This document shows, in pieces, positions 9,830 to 21,009 of a DNA stretch of 64,000 nt. The stretch lies in assembly GCA_964030475.1 (NCBI GenBank), contig CAXIPT010000088.1, positions 1-64,000 on the forward strand. The letters run 5' to 3'. Made by a program: the position numbers and the translations under genes. Within the stretch, counting starts at the first letter, position 1, and every line of letters begins with the position of its first letter. This DNA comes from Tethya wilhelma (Eukaryota; Porifera; Demospongiae; Tethyida; Tethyidae). A model generated the notes under the pieces. The model was not told the origin of the DNA and did no database searches. It saw only the letters and a list, made by a program, of their open reading frames with translations.

Positions 9830-11026
9830 ATGATGGCTGAATCCGCTCAGCCTGAAGATCTGGAGTCTAAATCTTGCTACCTATCTGCTTTGGACTTGAC
9901 AACATCCTTCAGTCAGCACACTGAGATCAAGACAGCTGCTTACACTGGAGAAGAAACAAGCAAATCTGACAAAAAAGCTGTATTGTCCAACTGGACAGCA
10001 GACCACATAAGTCTTGTGATTGCTACTTCTGCATTTGGTTTGGGTGTTAACAAGCCTGATGTATGTTATGTGTATCATGTTGGTGTTCCTCCCAGTCTGG
10101 AGGAGTGGGTTCAAGAGGCTGGGAGAGGTGGACGGAATGGTGAACCCTGCAAAGGTACTTACATTGCAATTGACTACAGCTTTGTTATTAATTTTTTTTA
10201 CATGCATGATCATCATGGATGTGGTTTAATTAGCATGAATTTGTGGCTTCTGTTTATACTTAATGCATGTACATCTGTATATGTTACAGCAACAGTACTC
10301 TGTGACACAAACTTCCAAATACTACAATTCTACATGAGAGGAAAAGATGATAGTGGCCAAGAAGCAACAAAAGCAAAATTTGCTGCCATGTGGAGGTATA
10401 TTAATGTACTGTAATGCAGTGAATATTATGCATGAATGTTCAGGACCATGTATTTAATACACGGCCATACAACAAAATAAGCTCTTTTTTCATATAGGTT
10501 CTTGATGACAAAGTCATGTAGAAGAAAGACAATTCTGCAATACTTCGGAGAAGAACCATCCACTGACACTTGCTGTGAAAGTCTTGGTGCTATTGCCTGT
10601 GACAATTGTGAGAAGTACATGTGCAAAGGGTCCCAGACCAACATCCAATTTCTCTCAAGGGTCCAAGAATTCTCCATTGTTGCTGATGCTCTAAGTGATC
10701 TCCCAAACCATGGCATTACAAAGGTAAATATTATCAGAGTCTATTGTAGAAAAAATTCCTATTTGTGCCCATTCATAGATTTGTTTGTGGATCTGTGGCA
10801 CCAAAAATAAGAAGCTTCGTCTGCCTAATAGCAGTGACAAGGCTCATGGGAAGGGTAGGGGCAAAGGTGGTCCGTTCTGGACAGAGATTGTGCACGTAGC
10901 TATTGGAGATGGTCTACTAGCTCTTAAATTTGCTGTCATTAGGGCTACAGGCCTGTTTCACAACCAAATTGCTGCCACTGTTTGCCTCACAGAAAATGGT
11001 AGGAAGTTGTTGAGTTCCGATCAAAC
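9830..11026 (+). pseudogene. RecQ-type helicase, C-terminal half only (four exons)
   Basis: Exon 1 (9830-10154) carries the second RecA lobe: ENWTAD-like SNWTADHISLV, motif V IATSAFGLGVNKPDV and motif VI WVQEAGRGGRNGEPC. Exon 2 is 10290-10395 (DTNFQILQFYMRGKDD). Exon 3 is 10498-10723, with the RecQ zinc-binding signature CRRKTILQYFGE, CC and CDNC. Exon 4 starts at 10812 and gives VAIGDGLLALKFAVIRATG and TENGRKLL, like an RQC wing. All three junctions have GT/AG borders and matching phases. The ATP-binding lobe (Walker A and DEAH) is absent upstream, where MULE and repeat sequence lie, and the hAT terminus cuts exon 4 at 11027. RecQ helicases unwind branched DNA during repair. This copy is truncated at both ends, although its exons look undamaged. 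The start at 9830 is nominal. Confidence 0.78.
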
Positions 11027-11247
11027 CAGTGTTTCCGCTATACATCGTTTTTTGCGTCAATTGGCGACAATTATCTGTATTTCACGACATAAATTCGCAT
11101 TTGACGACGCATGCACAAAGCTAACTCAATTGAAGCACGCATAAATGCTTCACGCGCGCTCACGATGATCGTGGCAACACGTGCTGCCTTACAGTGTTAT
11201 GTAATACCACGTGGCTCAAAAGTCAGCTGATCTGTAGTTTCATGAAC

Positions 11248-14200
11248 ATGGCGAGTAGGTGTATAACTGACTTTTTTAGTGTTCAAACACATAGTAACCC
11301 CAGCGCTGACTCTCAAGAGGCAGAAGACTGTGAAATGTGTGAAACAGAAAGTGATAATTCGGAAGAAGAAATAGTGAATGATGACAAATATGATCAGTAT
11401 GATGCTGATGCTTCTGCCAGTGCCAGTGGTACAAGCAGTGGTTCACAATCAACGTCCACATTAGGGCCACCATCTAGTAAACGGGCTAAGCGTTCATTCC
11501 AAAGCAAGTGGCTTACAATGTATAAATGGCTAGTTCATAGAAACAATGCACTATTTTGTTCAATATGCCTCGAGGCAGGTATGCAAAATGCATACACAAG
11601 TGGTTCAACTAACATGCGAGTTTGTGACATTGGTAAACATGGCAAATGTAAAGAACATATGTGACCTGTCAAGGGAAAACGTGCCGGTTAGGAAATTATT
11701 GTTTTTGGAGTAAAATGCGGTTTTAGTTTAATTCGCGTTTTTGCGCGAAAATTTTTTTCTTGCACGGCTGTGCTGCGCTACACCTCAGCATGCTCCATGC
11801 AAAATTTGAGAGGTGGAGCTGCTTCTGTTGCAGAGATATAGACAGCAATGTCAGCCTCGTTCATTTTTACTTAGTTGCTAACACGGAGGACAGTTGCTAT
11901 GCTGTGCAACAAACCGTAGCGAATATTTATGAGCAAGGCAGCTGCCACTAAAAATGAATTTTTATTTGGTGTTTTCTTTGACTTATAAGCTGAATAATCT
12001 CAAAATTTTGCTACAGCACATAGACAGAAAGGCAAGCCAAAGCTTTGTACACGCTTGTCTAATCCAAGCGCTTTCATTATAGTAGCTTTCTACTCGTGGA
12101 TATTGCCTCTCCTTGTACGGCGATCGCGTACAGGTTATTTTGAGGCTTAGATTAGTTCTTGGAACTTACTGTTCCTAGAATCTATCTCATTACTGACAAG
12201 CGCTTACCTCCTTGAGTCGATTGGCTGTCTCCTGGGTCTTCTTTCCTAGCTACTCGCTTCTCACTAAATAATTTTAGCCCCCACGTGGCTGGCTGTGGTA
12301 ATATTCAGCATGTACTGTACATGATCTAATTATGATACGGAGAGTATACGGACCGCCCATAGTTTACCTAGCAACAACTTTACAACTGTTTTTCTAGGAA
12401 GCCACGAGTGGAGGCAGGGCTGCTTGCAAGAGCTGTATCTGGAAAACTACTTGAGCTATGCGCATCAAATTTTGATATGCGCTTCCTGGGAAGGCCTAGA
12501 TATACCTGGAATAGCTAACTCAAAATTCGCGGACTTTCCTAACCGGCACGTTTTCCCTTGACAGGTCACATATACGTGCAATTTCTGTTGTTGAACAAAA
12601 GTGAGCTGGTGCTACTACACTAAAAATGTTTGAAAGACAGTTTGTTAAACAAGAAGAAGCCATTGTGGCTGCATTGACAAATGTTTATTGGTTAGCTAAG
12701 GAAGAACTTGCAATGCTAAAATATGAGTCCCTGAATCAACTTACTGAGCTTCAAGGATGTTCAGCTCTTGCAATCTGAGGGTTGCAAAGAATGCCAAGTA
12801 CACCCATTCAACCATAGTTGATGAGTTTCAAGAATGTATAGTAGAGGTAATTCATGAAGAAATAGTATCGGATCTCAGTAAATCCCCGTTTATTGGAATT
12901 ACTATTGATGAGGCTACTGACATATCTACATCCAAAACTCTGATAGTAATTGCAAGGTTAGTGTTAGATGGTGTTTGTGTAACAAGATTCTTAGGTAATG
13001 TTGAATTGGACAAATGTGATGCAAACAGTATTGTAGCTTGTATAAAGGCCCTATTGGATTCTTTTAGTACACCTATTGAAAAGTGCTTTGGACTAAGCTC
13101 AGATGGAGCATCCGTTATGACAGGGAAAGACAATGGAGTTGCTGCTATTTTAAAAAAGACTTACTGTCCTCTTATGACATCAGTACACTGTGTTGCACAT
13201 AGACTAGCTCTTGCCACCTCACAAGCAGCTGCAAGTGTCAATGCTGTGAAGCGATATGAGAAAGAGCTTAGTGCTATTTATAGCTACTTCAAACACTCTG
13301 CATCACGAACACACAATCTTGCTGAAATGCAGAAGATCTTTGATGATCCTCATATTCGATTGAAGAAAATATTTGAAGTAAGGTGGCTTAGTTTTCACTC
13401 AGCTGTTGATTCACTACGCAGAACAATGGTTTCTGTTATGGCTGCGTTGGAGTCAGATGCTGCTGAAGGAGACCCTTCAGCATCAGGCCTGTTAAAGACT
13501 ATGAGATCGTACCACTTTATCTGTCTTACTAGTCTCCTTTCAGATGTGCTTAGCATTATTACAAAGCTTAGCAAGTTATTTCAGAGGAGTTGCTTGACTT
13601 TAGCATCATTCAACCAAGTATTACTAATAGCATTGCAGCTTTAGTTCAACTCAAAGATCACGATGGGATTCATTTAAGCAAAGCTAAAGATGAAATAAGT
13701 GGCAACATGTACCATAACCAACCTATTGAAACCACCTCAGCTCAACAAAGAACATTTGATTCAACTAAGAAACAGTTTGTTCAGGCTGTTGTGGATAATA
13801 TGAAGTCAAGATTTCCAGATATTGGTATACTGGCTGCTTGTCAGATTTTTGACCCTCAATACCTACCAAAAGATCCCGAAGTGTTAGCAACATATGGAAA
13901 TACACACTTGGATACAATTATAAACCATTATTCCCCTGCTTCTAGTGCTACTCAACCTGTTATAGATCCAGAAGAGTGCAGGTCAGAGTTCGTTCTTTTC
14001 AAACAGTTCATGTTTCGGACATTCAGAAACAAATCATACACTGATTTGATCAAGGAAGTTACTACTAGATATCAAGATTTATTTCCTCACATGAGTAAAC
14101 TACTTTCAATAATTGCAGTGATACCAGTATCATCAGCGTCATGTGAACGTGGTTTTAGTACAGCTAATAGAATAAAAACTAAATTGAGAAACAGATTGAA

Positions 14201-14294
14201 AGTCACTTCTGTGAATAGATTAATGTGTATATCTATTGAAGGTCCGGATATCCACAACTTCCGATTTGAACAAATTCAAGAACATGAAGATTAG
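11248..14294 (+). pseudogene. hAT transposase (ZNF862/KIAA1586-like), interrupted and frameshifted
   Basis: ATG 11248 opens an acidic, Ser-rich N-terminus followed by a zinc-finger-like block (FQSKWLTMYKWLVHRNNALF, then CSIC, then GKHGKCKEH). The catalytic core is at 12757-13644: GITIDEATDIS, GLSSDGASVMTGKDNG and CVAHRLALA. The C-terminal dimerisation region at 13590-14294 ends with PVSSASCERGFSTANRIKTK. Damage consists of the 909-bp insertion at 11661-12569, a TGA 14 codons after that insertion, a frameshift near 12757-12780 and another near 13590. Intact it would be roughly 700 residues, normal for this hAT group. It moved the element by cut and paste; it is now dead. Confidence 0.88.
11661..12569. 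mobile_element. GTGACC-ended element inserted in the hAT transposase (4-bp ATAT duplication)
   Basis: The termini GTGACCTGTCAAGGGAAAAC (11661) and its reverse complement ending at 12569 form an inverted repeat of about 35 bp. ATAT is duplicated at 11657-11660 and 12570-12573. Removing the element plus one ATAT puts the transposase coding sequence back in frame, which proves insertion. The 909 bp are non-coding. An internal motif (about 11785-11850, reverse strand) ATATCTCTGCAACAGAAGCA recurs in the related elements at 15.5, 28.4, 45.3 and 47.7 kb. Confidence 0.88.
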
Positions 14295-14605
14295 AAGAAT
14301 CTTTACATATTGAAATTAGTTTTTTTTTTACTTTCACAAGTAGTGTATTTTAAGATACGGTATTTTATTCAAATTAACTAATTCAAATTTTGTCCATATT
14401 GCACCAAAATTGATCTTGGAGCATGCAAATTTCTTGGGGGACATGCCCCCAAACCTCCCTAGATGGCCGTGCAGAGCACAGCAATGATGACTTTGGCAAG
14501 GCATTAACTTTGGTGACCATTATTTTTTTTCTAGGGGAAACTATTATCATGAATTAAGTTACAGTTAACTAATTGATATTCATTGATGCGAAATCAAAAA
14601 TCCGG

Positions 14606-15657
14606 TACTCTCCATATCTTAATTAGATCATGTACAGTACATGCTGAATATTACCACAGCCAGCCATGTGGGGGCTAAAATTATTTAGCTACTGTATGTA
14701 AACGCTTGGTAGGCTTGAGGCTAATGTGCTCAAAAATTTGAGCATTATTCCATTTAGCAATGCCTTGAAATAAGCACATTATTCCTGGAAATTTTCCTAT
14801 TATTCTTTTAATTTCTATTATTATTCCTGATTTTTGAGACTCACACAACTTTAAATTGAAGTAAATATTATCATTTTTGATCCAGTATGGACACAACTGT
14901 CCTCTTTTTGTGCTTCAAAGGCTTCATCGCCAGATTTACCGCTTGATTCATCAGGTAGAGTGCCATCCTTGTCTGAGGTGACCTTTGACCAGTACAGTTG
15001 AGTTGCCACGCCCTTGCCACACCCTCTCTCTCTCGAGCGCTCTGTCTGTACTGAGTACTCTACAAACGACACTAACTGTACCTGAACTAAAACTTGAAGC
15101 CGTCTGTGACTGTCCATGAGGTCTGAGGCCAAGGCAAGAGTGATTTTTCGTAATTTAGCTACATTTTCTCCTTTATTCCTTCCAAAATCAGTTATTCCTC
15201 ATTATGCTCAAAGGTACTATTATTCCCGAAATTATGCCCGCACATTCGCCGCACCCCTAGCGCTTGGATTAGACAAGCAGTATAAAACTTTAGCTTACCT
15301 TTGTGCCCATGTACTGTAGCAAAATTCTGAGATCAGTCAGCTTATAGAGCACTGAGAACATCATGAATAAACAATTCATTTTTGTGGCAGCTGCCTAGCT
15401 CATTAATATTTACTACGGTCTGTTGCACAGCAACTAAATAAAAATGAACAGGGCTAACAATACGGTCTATATCTCTGCAACAGAAGCAGCTCCACCCCTC
15501 AAATTTTGCGTGGAGCATGCTGAGATGTAGCGCAATGCGTCTGTACACTAAAAAATTTTTCAGGCAAAAACGCGAAATAAACTAAGTAAAAAAAACAACG
15601 CATTTTACTCTATATACAATAATTTCCCAAACGTCCGGTTTTCCCTTGGAGGCTCAC
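14606..15657. repeat. Decayed inverted relative of the GTGACC-ended element, with a nested insertion
   Basis: In reverse orientation this repeats the element at 11661-12569. 14606-14696 is an approximately 90-bp near match to 12270-12356 (TGGCTGGCTGTGGTAATATT core). 15262-15657 matches its left half, including the GCAACAGAAGCAGCTCCACC motif at about 15478. The right tip (TTTTCCCTTGGAGGCTCAC) ends at 15657. Between the matches, about 14699-15261 is extra sequence with GGCTAATGTGC against GCACATTCGCC ends, probably a nested MITE. The 93-codon minus frame at 14851-15132 within it has no recognisable domain. Confidence 0.65.
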
Positions 15658-16011
15658 AATTCATTATTTCTTTCAGTATTTTACTTGAATTTTTGCATAA
15701 ACCATGCAGCAAGAACCTTTTAGTACAGTCTTCTAGCATCAATTTAAGCTTTGTTTGACTGTCTGCGCTAGTGTCTTTCTGTACCGGAAAATTCGTTATT
15801 CACAAGAAGTCTTTTACTCAACTCTCCATGAGACTAAGTTTTAGCGCCATACCCACCTAATACTGTATTTAGTACTGACGATCTTTATCTACAAATTATT
15901 AATGACATTCATTGTAGCTTGTTGGTACCATTACAAGCTAAATACATGCAAAAGGCATCGCGCACTATTATGAGCTGGAAGTGCTTGGCAATACTTAACC
16001 GTCCTGATTTT
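15658..16011. repeat. Family J repeat, left portion
   Basis: Sequence around CTGCGCTAGTGTCTTTCTGTACC and CCACCTAATACT recurs at 35.25-35.39 kb. It is separated from its continuation (16704-17005) by the 692-bp element at 16012. Non-coding. Confidence 0.5.
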
Positions 16012-16703
16012 CTAGCTTCGTACCCAGGCCACTCCCTCTATTAGTGTTTCACGCTAAAAATTGGGAGGGCCTGATACATGTCCTCACGTGAAGTACGTCA
16101 GATCCGCGTCATATTTAATTACGCATGGGCGTTTTGCATGCGCTAGGCACACTCAAATAATTTTGGTTTTGCTGGCAAGCTCGCGGTAAGCTGGCTGTTT
16201 TTCCAGTATCAGGCAAGAAAATTTGTGACAAGACTTGAAAATTCGCTTCTTTATCGTAAAACAACGAAAGAATTTGGGTAAGTTAAGAAAGAAGCAGAAA
16301 TAAAACTGTTTGAATTCCGTTGGAGCAGTCTTGGACCTGCCACAAGCTTGAACCGTTTGCTACCTGTAGAAACAGAATAAAATAAGCCTAAAAAAACAGA
16401 TTTAGCTCGCTATAGTGAAGCGCTAGGCATGTTTGTAAGTACTAGTCAGGCGTAGCCTGACTTAGTAGAGTGTAGGCCGGCTAGCGCCTAGTACAGTATA
16501 AGGCTCAATCTACTATTGTACAACTGCGTGGGCGCAAAAACCACTATTCTTAGGCAATACAGCTAATGTAATGGCTTCGCCCACGCTCACTAATTACTGT
16601 TCGACCACTGTTCGACCTCACGTGATTACATGTACCATGGAAGTCCTCCCGATTTTTAGCGTGAAACACTAAAAAGAGGGAGTGGCCTGGGTATACGAGG
16701 CTA
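16012..16703. mobile_element. Non-autonomous element with ~58-bp inverted repeats and an 8-bp target duplication
   Basis: The ends (TAGCTTCGTACCCAGGCCAC at 16013 and GTGGCCTGGGTATACGAGGC near the right end) are inverted over about 58 bp, extending through TAGTGTTTCACGCTAAAAAT. The host sequence CTGATTTT is repeated at 16004-16011 and 16704-16711. An 8-bp duplication fits hAT-type transposition (family knowledge). No coding capacity. Confidence 0.82.
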
Positions 16704-16724
16704 CTGATTTTGTGCATTGCAAGT

Positions 16725-17005
16725 ATTTAGCCCTAAAGTCTTGTATAAAGACATTTGTAACTGCTGTCTGTCCAAGGATTAATTAGTGTGCCCAGCAAGT
16801 AATTCGGACATGTGCTTATGCGAGCAATGGAAGCCGTGGAAGCCGTATGAGTGAGTAGGTGGGGCTGCCATTTGGTGAGTCCAAGTCAACTTGACGTGGG
16901 CTAATCAGTTATACAACTTTCCAAAACATATAGCTCGTACCAGTTTCTGGAAAAAGTGTCTGATCTCACATGATGTCCGAAACATAATTGCTTACTCTAG
17001 TCATT
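16725..17005. repeat. Repeat arm next to the RNF213 plus-strand exons
   Basis: Matches 25290-25545 in the same window orientation (GTCCAAGTCAACTTGACGTG, CCAGTTTCTGGAAAAAGT, TGTCCGAAA). One copy lies immediately upstream of the first plus-strand RNF213 exon, the other immediately downstream (in gene sense) of the last minus-strand exon. In the ancestral intron they would have faced each other, as the two arms of one inverted-repeat element. See the inversion finding. Confidence 0.75.
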
Positions 17006-17048
17006 ATCCACTATTTTTTTGTGTGTATTTATAATTATTATCATGTAG

Positions 17049-17496
17049 CTCACATCCTTACATTTTCTTCAATCATGATCAAGACAGTCTAACTTTTGTG
17101 GGATTTAGAGCTACACAATTAGTTGGTAATTCTTCATGGTCTATTGTAAATTCTAAGGGTGATTTAATTGAAAAGAACATATTGACCAATGACCTATTTC
17201 AATTGCTCAAAGTGAACAAAGTTGACTTTAATTCTCAATGGGAAAAGCTGGACAAAAGAGAGCTAATTAATAGGCTAGCCAGAGTCATGGGTATCACAAA
17301 CTACTCAGATCCAGACTCCTCTTATGTGCTTACAGAGGATAATTTAATTAAGATGCTAGCTATTCAGATGAGATTTAGATGTGGAATTCCAGTCATTCTT
17401 ATTGGAGAAACTGGATGTGGAAAGACCAGACTCATACGGTACATGTGTTCTCTTGGTAATACAGACAAACTACAGAGAAAAATGCTGATAATCAAG
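17049..17496 (+). CDS. RNF213: RNF213-like gene, exon with Walker A (inverted block, exon 1 of 4)
   Basis: RNF213 (mysterin) is a giant cytosolic E3 ubiquitin ligase with a dynein-like AAA+ ring. This exon (AG at 17047-17048, GT at 17497; phase 2 in, 0 out) starts SHPYIFFNHDQDSLTFVGF, the segment that precedes an active AAA module. It then has YVLTEDNLIKMLAIQMRFRC and the Walker A GETGCGKTRLIRYM. Continuous open frame of 149 codons. By comparison with vertebrate RNF213 the preceding residues should be a ...QWE... helix, which is exactly what the minus-strand exon at 25553-25665 encodes. The orientation is opposite to the other 14 exons. Confidence 0.9.
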
Positions 17497-17556
17497 GTAA
17501 TAATAAAAATTAATTAATAATATTTTTTGTTTCATTTAGTTTATTTTTATATCTAG

Positions 17557-17798
17557 ATTCATGGTGGCATAACAGAAAAACATATTGTTTCCTTCGTCCA
17601 ACAAGCAGAGATATTAGCGAAGAAAAATGCTCAAATTAATGCAAAAAACAATGATTACACTGTTGCATTTTTTGATGAAGCCAATACAACTGATGCTATT
17701 GGCCTGATAAAAGAAATTGTTTGCGATCGATCTGTCAATGGTAGACCAATTTGTTCAAGTAATTTGAAGTTTGTTGCTGCTTGCAATCCCTATAGAAA
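17557..17798 (+). CDS. RNF213: RNF213-like gene, exon with Walker B (inverted block, exon 2 of 4)
   Basis: Phase 0 in, 2 out. Encodes IHGGITEKHIVSFVQQAEIL, the Walker B FFDEANTTDAIGLIKEIVCD and the sensor-like FVAACNPYRK. The conserved D and E of the ATPase site are present. GT/AG borders are clean (AG 17555-17556, GT 17799-17800). Confidence 0.9.
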
Positions 17799-17842
17799 GT
17801 AAGTTGATTATTGGCGAAGATCCTGTAGTTTATGTATATTAT

Positions 17843-17983
17843 GTTAGAACGCATATGCCTACCAGGGCTCTATGTGAAATACACCAGGTAATATTAAATA
17901 AACCCGAGGGGTAGCCCGAGGGTTTGTCAATAATTATTACCGAGTGTATTTCGAAGTAGAGCACGCAGTAGGCATGTTCTAAC
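17843..17983. repeat. Foldback MITE in an RNF213 intron
   Basis: GTTAGAAC...GCCTAC at 17843 is inverted as GTAGGCATGTTCTAAC ending at 17983. The arms also share AAATACACC-like sequence, and the centre carries ACCCGAGGGGTAGCCCGAGG. About 140 bp. Confidence 0.7.
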
Positions 17984-18369
17984 CAACTTGTATCACATTG
18001 GTGCTTCGAGTTCTCACTACTTTCTTTCTAGTTTTAAGTATATTATAGTATAGGCTCAAGCGCTTACTTTAGCTGATGGTGAAAACACAGACAATTGTTA
18101 CAGCTCGCACGCTAAAAATTTGAACTTGAAACGAGTACCAAAGACTGTCTTCACAAAAAAACAACACCAGCGTTGTCTTCTATAGTAGTCTTCTGAAGAA
18201 TCTCAAGCGCTAAATTAAGTCTCTTTTCACTGAATAGTTCTTGGCTTTTTTCAACTTGCTCTGTGTATTCTACCGTATTTCCTGTGGAATATACCGGATT
18301 TCCTGTGGAATATCAGATATTTCCCTACGGTTGAGTGTGGTCAGTGTCCACAGCTGATTTTTTCCTGTC

Positions 18370-18830
18370 CGTGCCTTTGAAAGTATGGCTTTCCATGATA
18401 CAAAGCCAAATTTCCTCCTCCTGCTGATTCTTCATCTTATTGTTATTCTTCTATGTTGGCAAGACTTTTCTCAGAGACTGCTCGCTTTCAGAAGCTGATT
18501 CTTGAACGAATAAACTTAATTGGTATCTTTGTCTTCAGTCACTTTTTGCGGCATCAGTTATTCGTTTCTCTAGCTGAGTCGCTAGATATAGGACGAAAAG
18601 CGTCTCCTCCGTATGGCAGCCATTAATTCATTTCTATACTCATTAATAAATTCATTAGCTACTTTGGAAATCAAGTTGACGACCCTTTTCCAGTTAGACA
18701 AGTGTGCGTTACTTAGGAATCTAAATATATTCGCTGCCTGCCCGTTTTACCTGAAGATTAATTCTAGTTGTGCTGAAGTCTCTGTAACCAGTTACCGGTA
18801 CTTTCAGTCTAAAAAAATTAATAGGTGAAT
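18370..18830. repeat. Partial family G repeat
   Basis: Shares CTCAGAGACT, AGAAGCTGATTCTTGAACGA and AAAAGCGTCTCCTCCGTATGG with the better copies at 59.8-60.4 and 60.96-61.76 kb. Intronic and non-coding. Confidence 0.65.
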
Positions 18831-18942
18831 AGACTATACTTTGTTACATTATTATAGTTGTCATTGTAAGATGAGCAAAGCAAGTAAATATTGTAAGATA
18901 CAGCTCCAGCCTCCTGATATGCTTCACTGACTTTACTGATAG

Positions 18943-19129
18943 TACCGTAGATTGGGAAATTTTCGCCGTTAAAAAATTTTTGCCACGTGCGCGAGTGGCA
19001 AAAATTAATCGTGCGAAAATTTAAAACGTATGGTGATCTTTACCGAATCGGTCAAAGTAGCAAAAATTAAACACGCGAAAATTAAACAAGCGAAAATTTA
19101 TAGCGGCGAAAATTTCCCGATCCACGGTA
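18943..19129. repeat. Family N palindromic MITE
   Basis: Ends TACCGTAGATTGGGAAATTTTCG (first 20 shown by TACCGTAGATTGGGAAATTT) and its mirror TTTCCCGATCCACGGTA, with internal GCGAAAATT repeats. Relatives occur at 53765-53973, 55906-56094 and around 51567-52390. Confidence 0.75.
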
Positions 19130-19234
19130 TGTAGATTATAACATAATATTAATGCTCATAGTGTACAAGTAACTACCATATACACACAAACTTAACTGTG
19201 ATTTAGAATCATGAAAAGAACAAACATGCAAGCT

Positions 19235-19423
19235 AGTGAAAAAAACATTGACATAGAAATGGCCAAATTGTAAAAAAGAAAGCGAACAAGATGGAATAGC
19301 TGTTTGCCGCCCACACAGGAATGATTCTGCCCACATTCAATCAGCTATTCCATCTTTTATGCTTTCTTTTTTAGATTTGGCCGTTCCTATGTCTCATTAC
19401 ATTTCCAATGTTTTTTTCACTTG
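19235..19423. repeat. Family F MITE
   Basis: The ends AGTGAAAAAAACATTG and CAATGTTTTTTTCACTT are inverted. Inside, GAAATGGCCAAATTGTAAAA and AACAAGATGGAATAGCTG are mirrored. Intronic. Confidence 0.75.
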
Positions 19424-19509
19424 TAATAATAGCAATTCAAATGCGGTCATGCAACAAAACTGGCACACTACTAAAATTTGGTTTAGTAATTTTTTAACAT
19501 TTCTAACAG

Positions 19510-19592
19510 ACATAGTCCTGAGATGATTAAAAGACTTGAAAGTGCTGGTCTAGGATTTGCAGTGAGAGAAACTGACACAATGGAAAAACTTG
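19510..19592 (+). CDS. RNF213: RNF213-like gene, exon 3 of 4 in the inverted block
   Basis: Encodes HSPEMIKRLESAGLGFAVRE then TDTMEKLG, closely like the segment after the CNPYR motif in RNF213. Phase 2 in, 1 out; AG 19508-19509 and GT at 19593. The 1.7-kb intron before it holds four small repeats. Confidence 0.88.
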
Positions 19593-20078
19593 GTTTGTTA
19601 AAAAATAACTGTATATATACACACATATAATATCACCATGATTTAAACTTAAGGGTACAAATATTTACATTGTTGCCAAGTTCAAACATGATCGAGTATT
19701 CAATTTTACTGAATTAAAGACTAAAAAATTTTAAATGCTGCATGAGCACTATGTTTTCAATTGGTTTAGCACCAGGTATCAAAATTTTTATTCTGCAAGT
19801 TGCACCATGCATGCGTTTAACAGTTTCTCTACATGCTTAATAATTTGTTCCAATAATATATATATATAAGTATATTTATGAGGTGAACAAAAGTAGAGTT
19901 GTATAACAATCACTGCAATGCAGCCATGGACATAATCTACATATATTGGCAACTGTTACTGAATATTATTTTCGTGTTGCCTAGCTCACTGATGATAGCT
20001 CAGCTAAGTTAAAAGTACTCTGGAATAATAATAATTTATATGTATCTACATAAGATAATTTCTGTGTTTTTTTTATAG

Positions 20079-20212
20079 GTTGCATACCTTTGCGTCAGCT
20101 TGTTTACCGTGTGCTTGAACTTCCTCCTAGAATGAGATCTCTTGTTTATGATTTCGGAAAGCTGGACTCTCAGACTGAATATCAATACATTTACAACATT
20201 GTTGAGCATCAT
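20079..20212 (+). CDS. RNF213: RNF213-like gene, exon 4 of 4 in the inverted block
   Basis: Encodes CIPLRQLVYRVLELPPRMRS and LVYDFGKLDSQTEYQYIYNI, the conserved PLRxLVYRV...PPSM...LVWDFG region of RNF213. Phase 1 in, 0 out, donor GTAAGT. No following RNF213 exon is recognisable before the far breakpoint near 25.3 kb. Confidence 0.9.
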
Positions 20213-20326
20213 GTAAGTAATTAAAAGTCATAGTATAGAGTAGGTGTTTAGCAGCACATCCTCTGTATTAAGTATAGATTTTAGCAAATGTTTGGTACTG
20301 TCAGAGTGCATGGTGCACTTGCTTGA

Positions 20327-20830
20327 ATATTCCCAGTATGGTAGTATTGGGTACACAGGAATGGTACAGATAGCCCATTAGGCTAAGCGCTATAAAATCA
20401 TTTGCACAGAAAAATTCACAGAAACTGAGCACTTAATTGGCTCTAATCTTAAGCTTTTCGAGCTACCACTCTTCTTCTTCTTCTTCTTCTTCTTCTTCTT
20501 CTTCTTCTTCTCTCTTGCAATTGGCTCAGCTTTTCTCAGAGACTATATATTCTCTTTTATCTTGAATGAACAAACTTGGTTTCTTTAAGGTCAGTTGCTT
20601 TTGCCATCGTTTTTTTTTTTCATACCTCTCGTTGAGTAACTGAATACATGACAAAAGCTGCCTTCTCCATATGCCCACCACTAATTTTCGCATTCATGCA
20701 TATTGACGGCTCTTCCTACCGACGAAGAGTGTATATAATTATGTTACTTGGAATTCAAATGCAAGTTGTAGGGAACTATTTAGTGAAACTCTTCATTGGA
20801 GATGAATACTTTCTTTAGTTATCATAATAT
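20327..20830. repeat. Family G repeat with (TTC)n
   Basis: Starts TTCCCAGTATGGTAGTATTGGG, shortened here to the core CCAGTATGGTAGTATTGGG. Contains a CTT/TTC microsatellite at about 20470-20511, then the CTCAGAGACTATATATTC and ATATGCCCACC portions of the family. Intronic. Confidence 0.65.
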
Positions 20831-21009
20831 AGCAAGAGTTATGTAGTCTGAAACTGAACTGACTGAAACATATATCTGCAGTCACTTAGAGGCAGGAGCC
20901 ATATCATCATATACTTATACTTTCTTATTAGGCATGAACTCACATGTGATTTGTAGAATTATGAAAACATGAGAATGAGAAAAAACAAGTTAAAAATACT
21001 GGAAATGTA

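Larger units (their letters stand above)
11027..14543 (+). mobile_element. hAT transposon inserted in the RecQ exon; right end uncertain
   Basis: The left terminus at 11027 begins CAGTGTTTCCGCTATACATC, a hAT-style end, directly after RecQ coding sequence. The same 94-bp terminus recurs in reverse orientation at 22791-22884, ending at the identical base, which fixes the boundary. The right end is tentative: CTAGGGGAAACT near 14531-14542 is the best inverted match. No 8-bp target duplication could be confirmed. The element encodes the transposase relic at 11248-14294. Confidence 0.65.

Noticed and set aside
15757..15870. CRISPR-like or tandem array suspicion in repeat-rich stretches
   Set aside because: The repeats are dispersed inverted-repeat elements of a eukaryotic genome, with no regular spacer pattern anywhere in the window.
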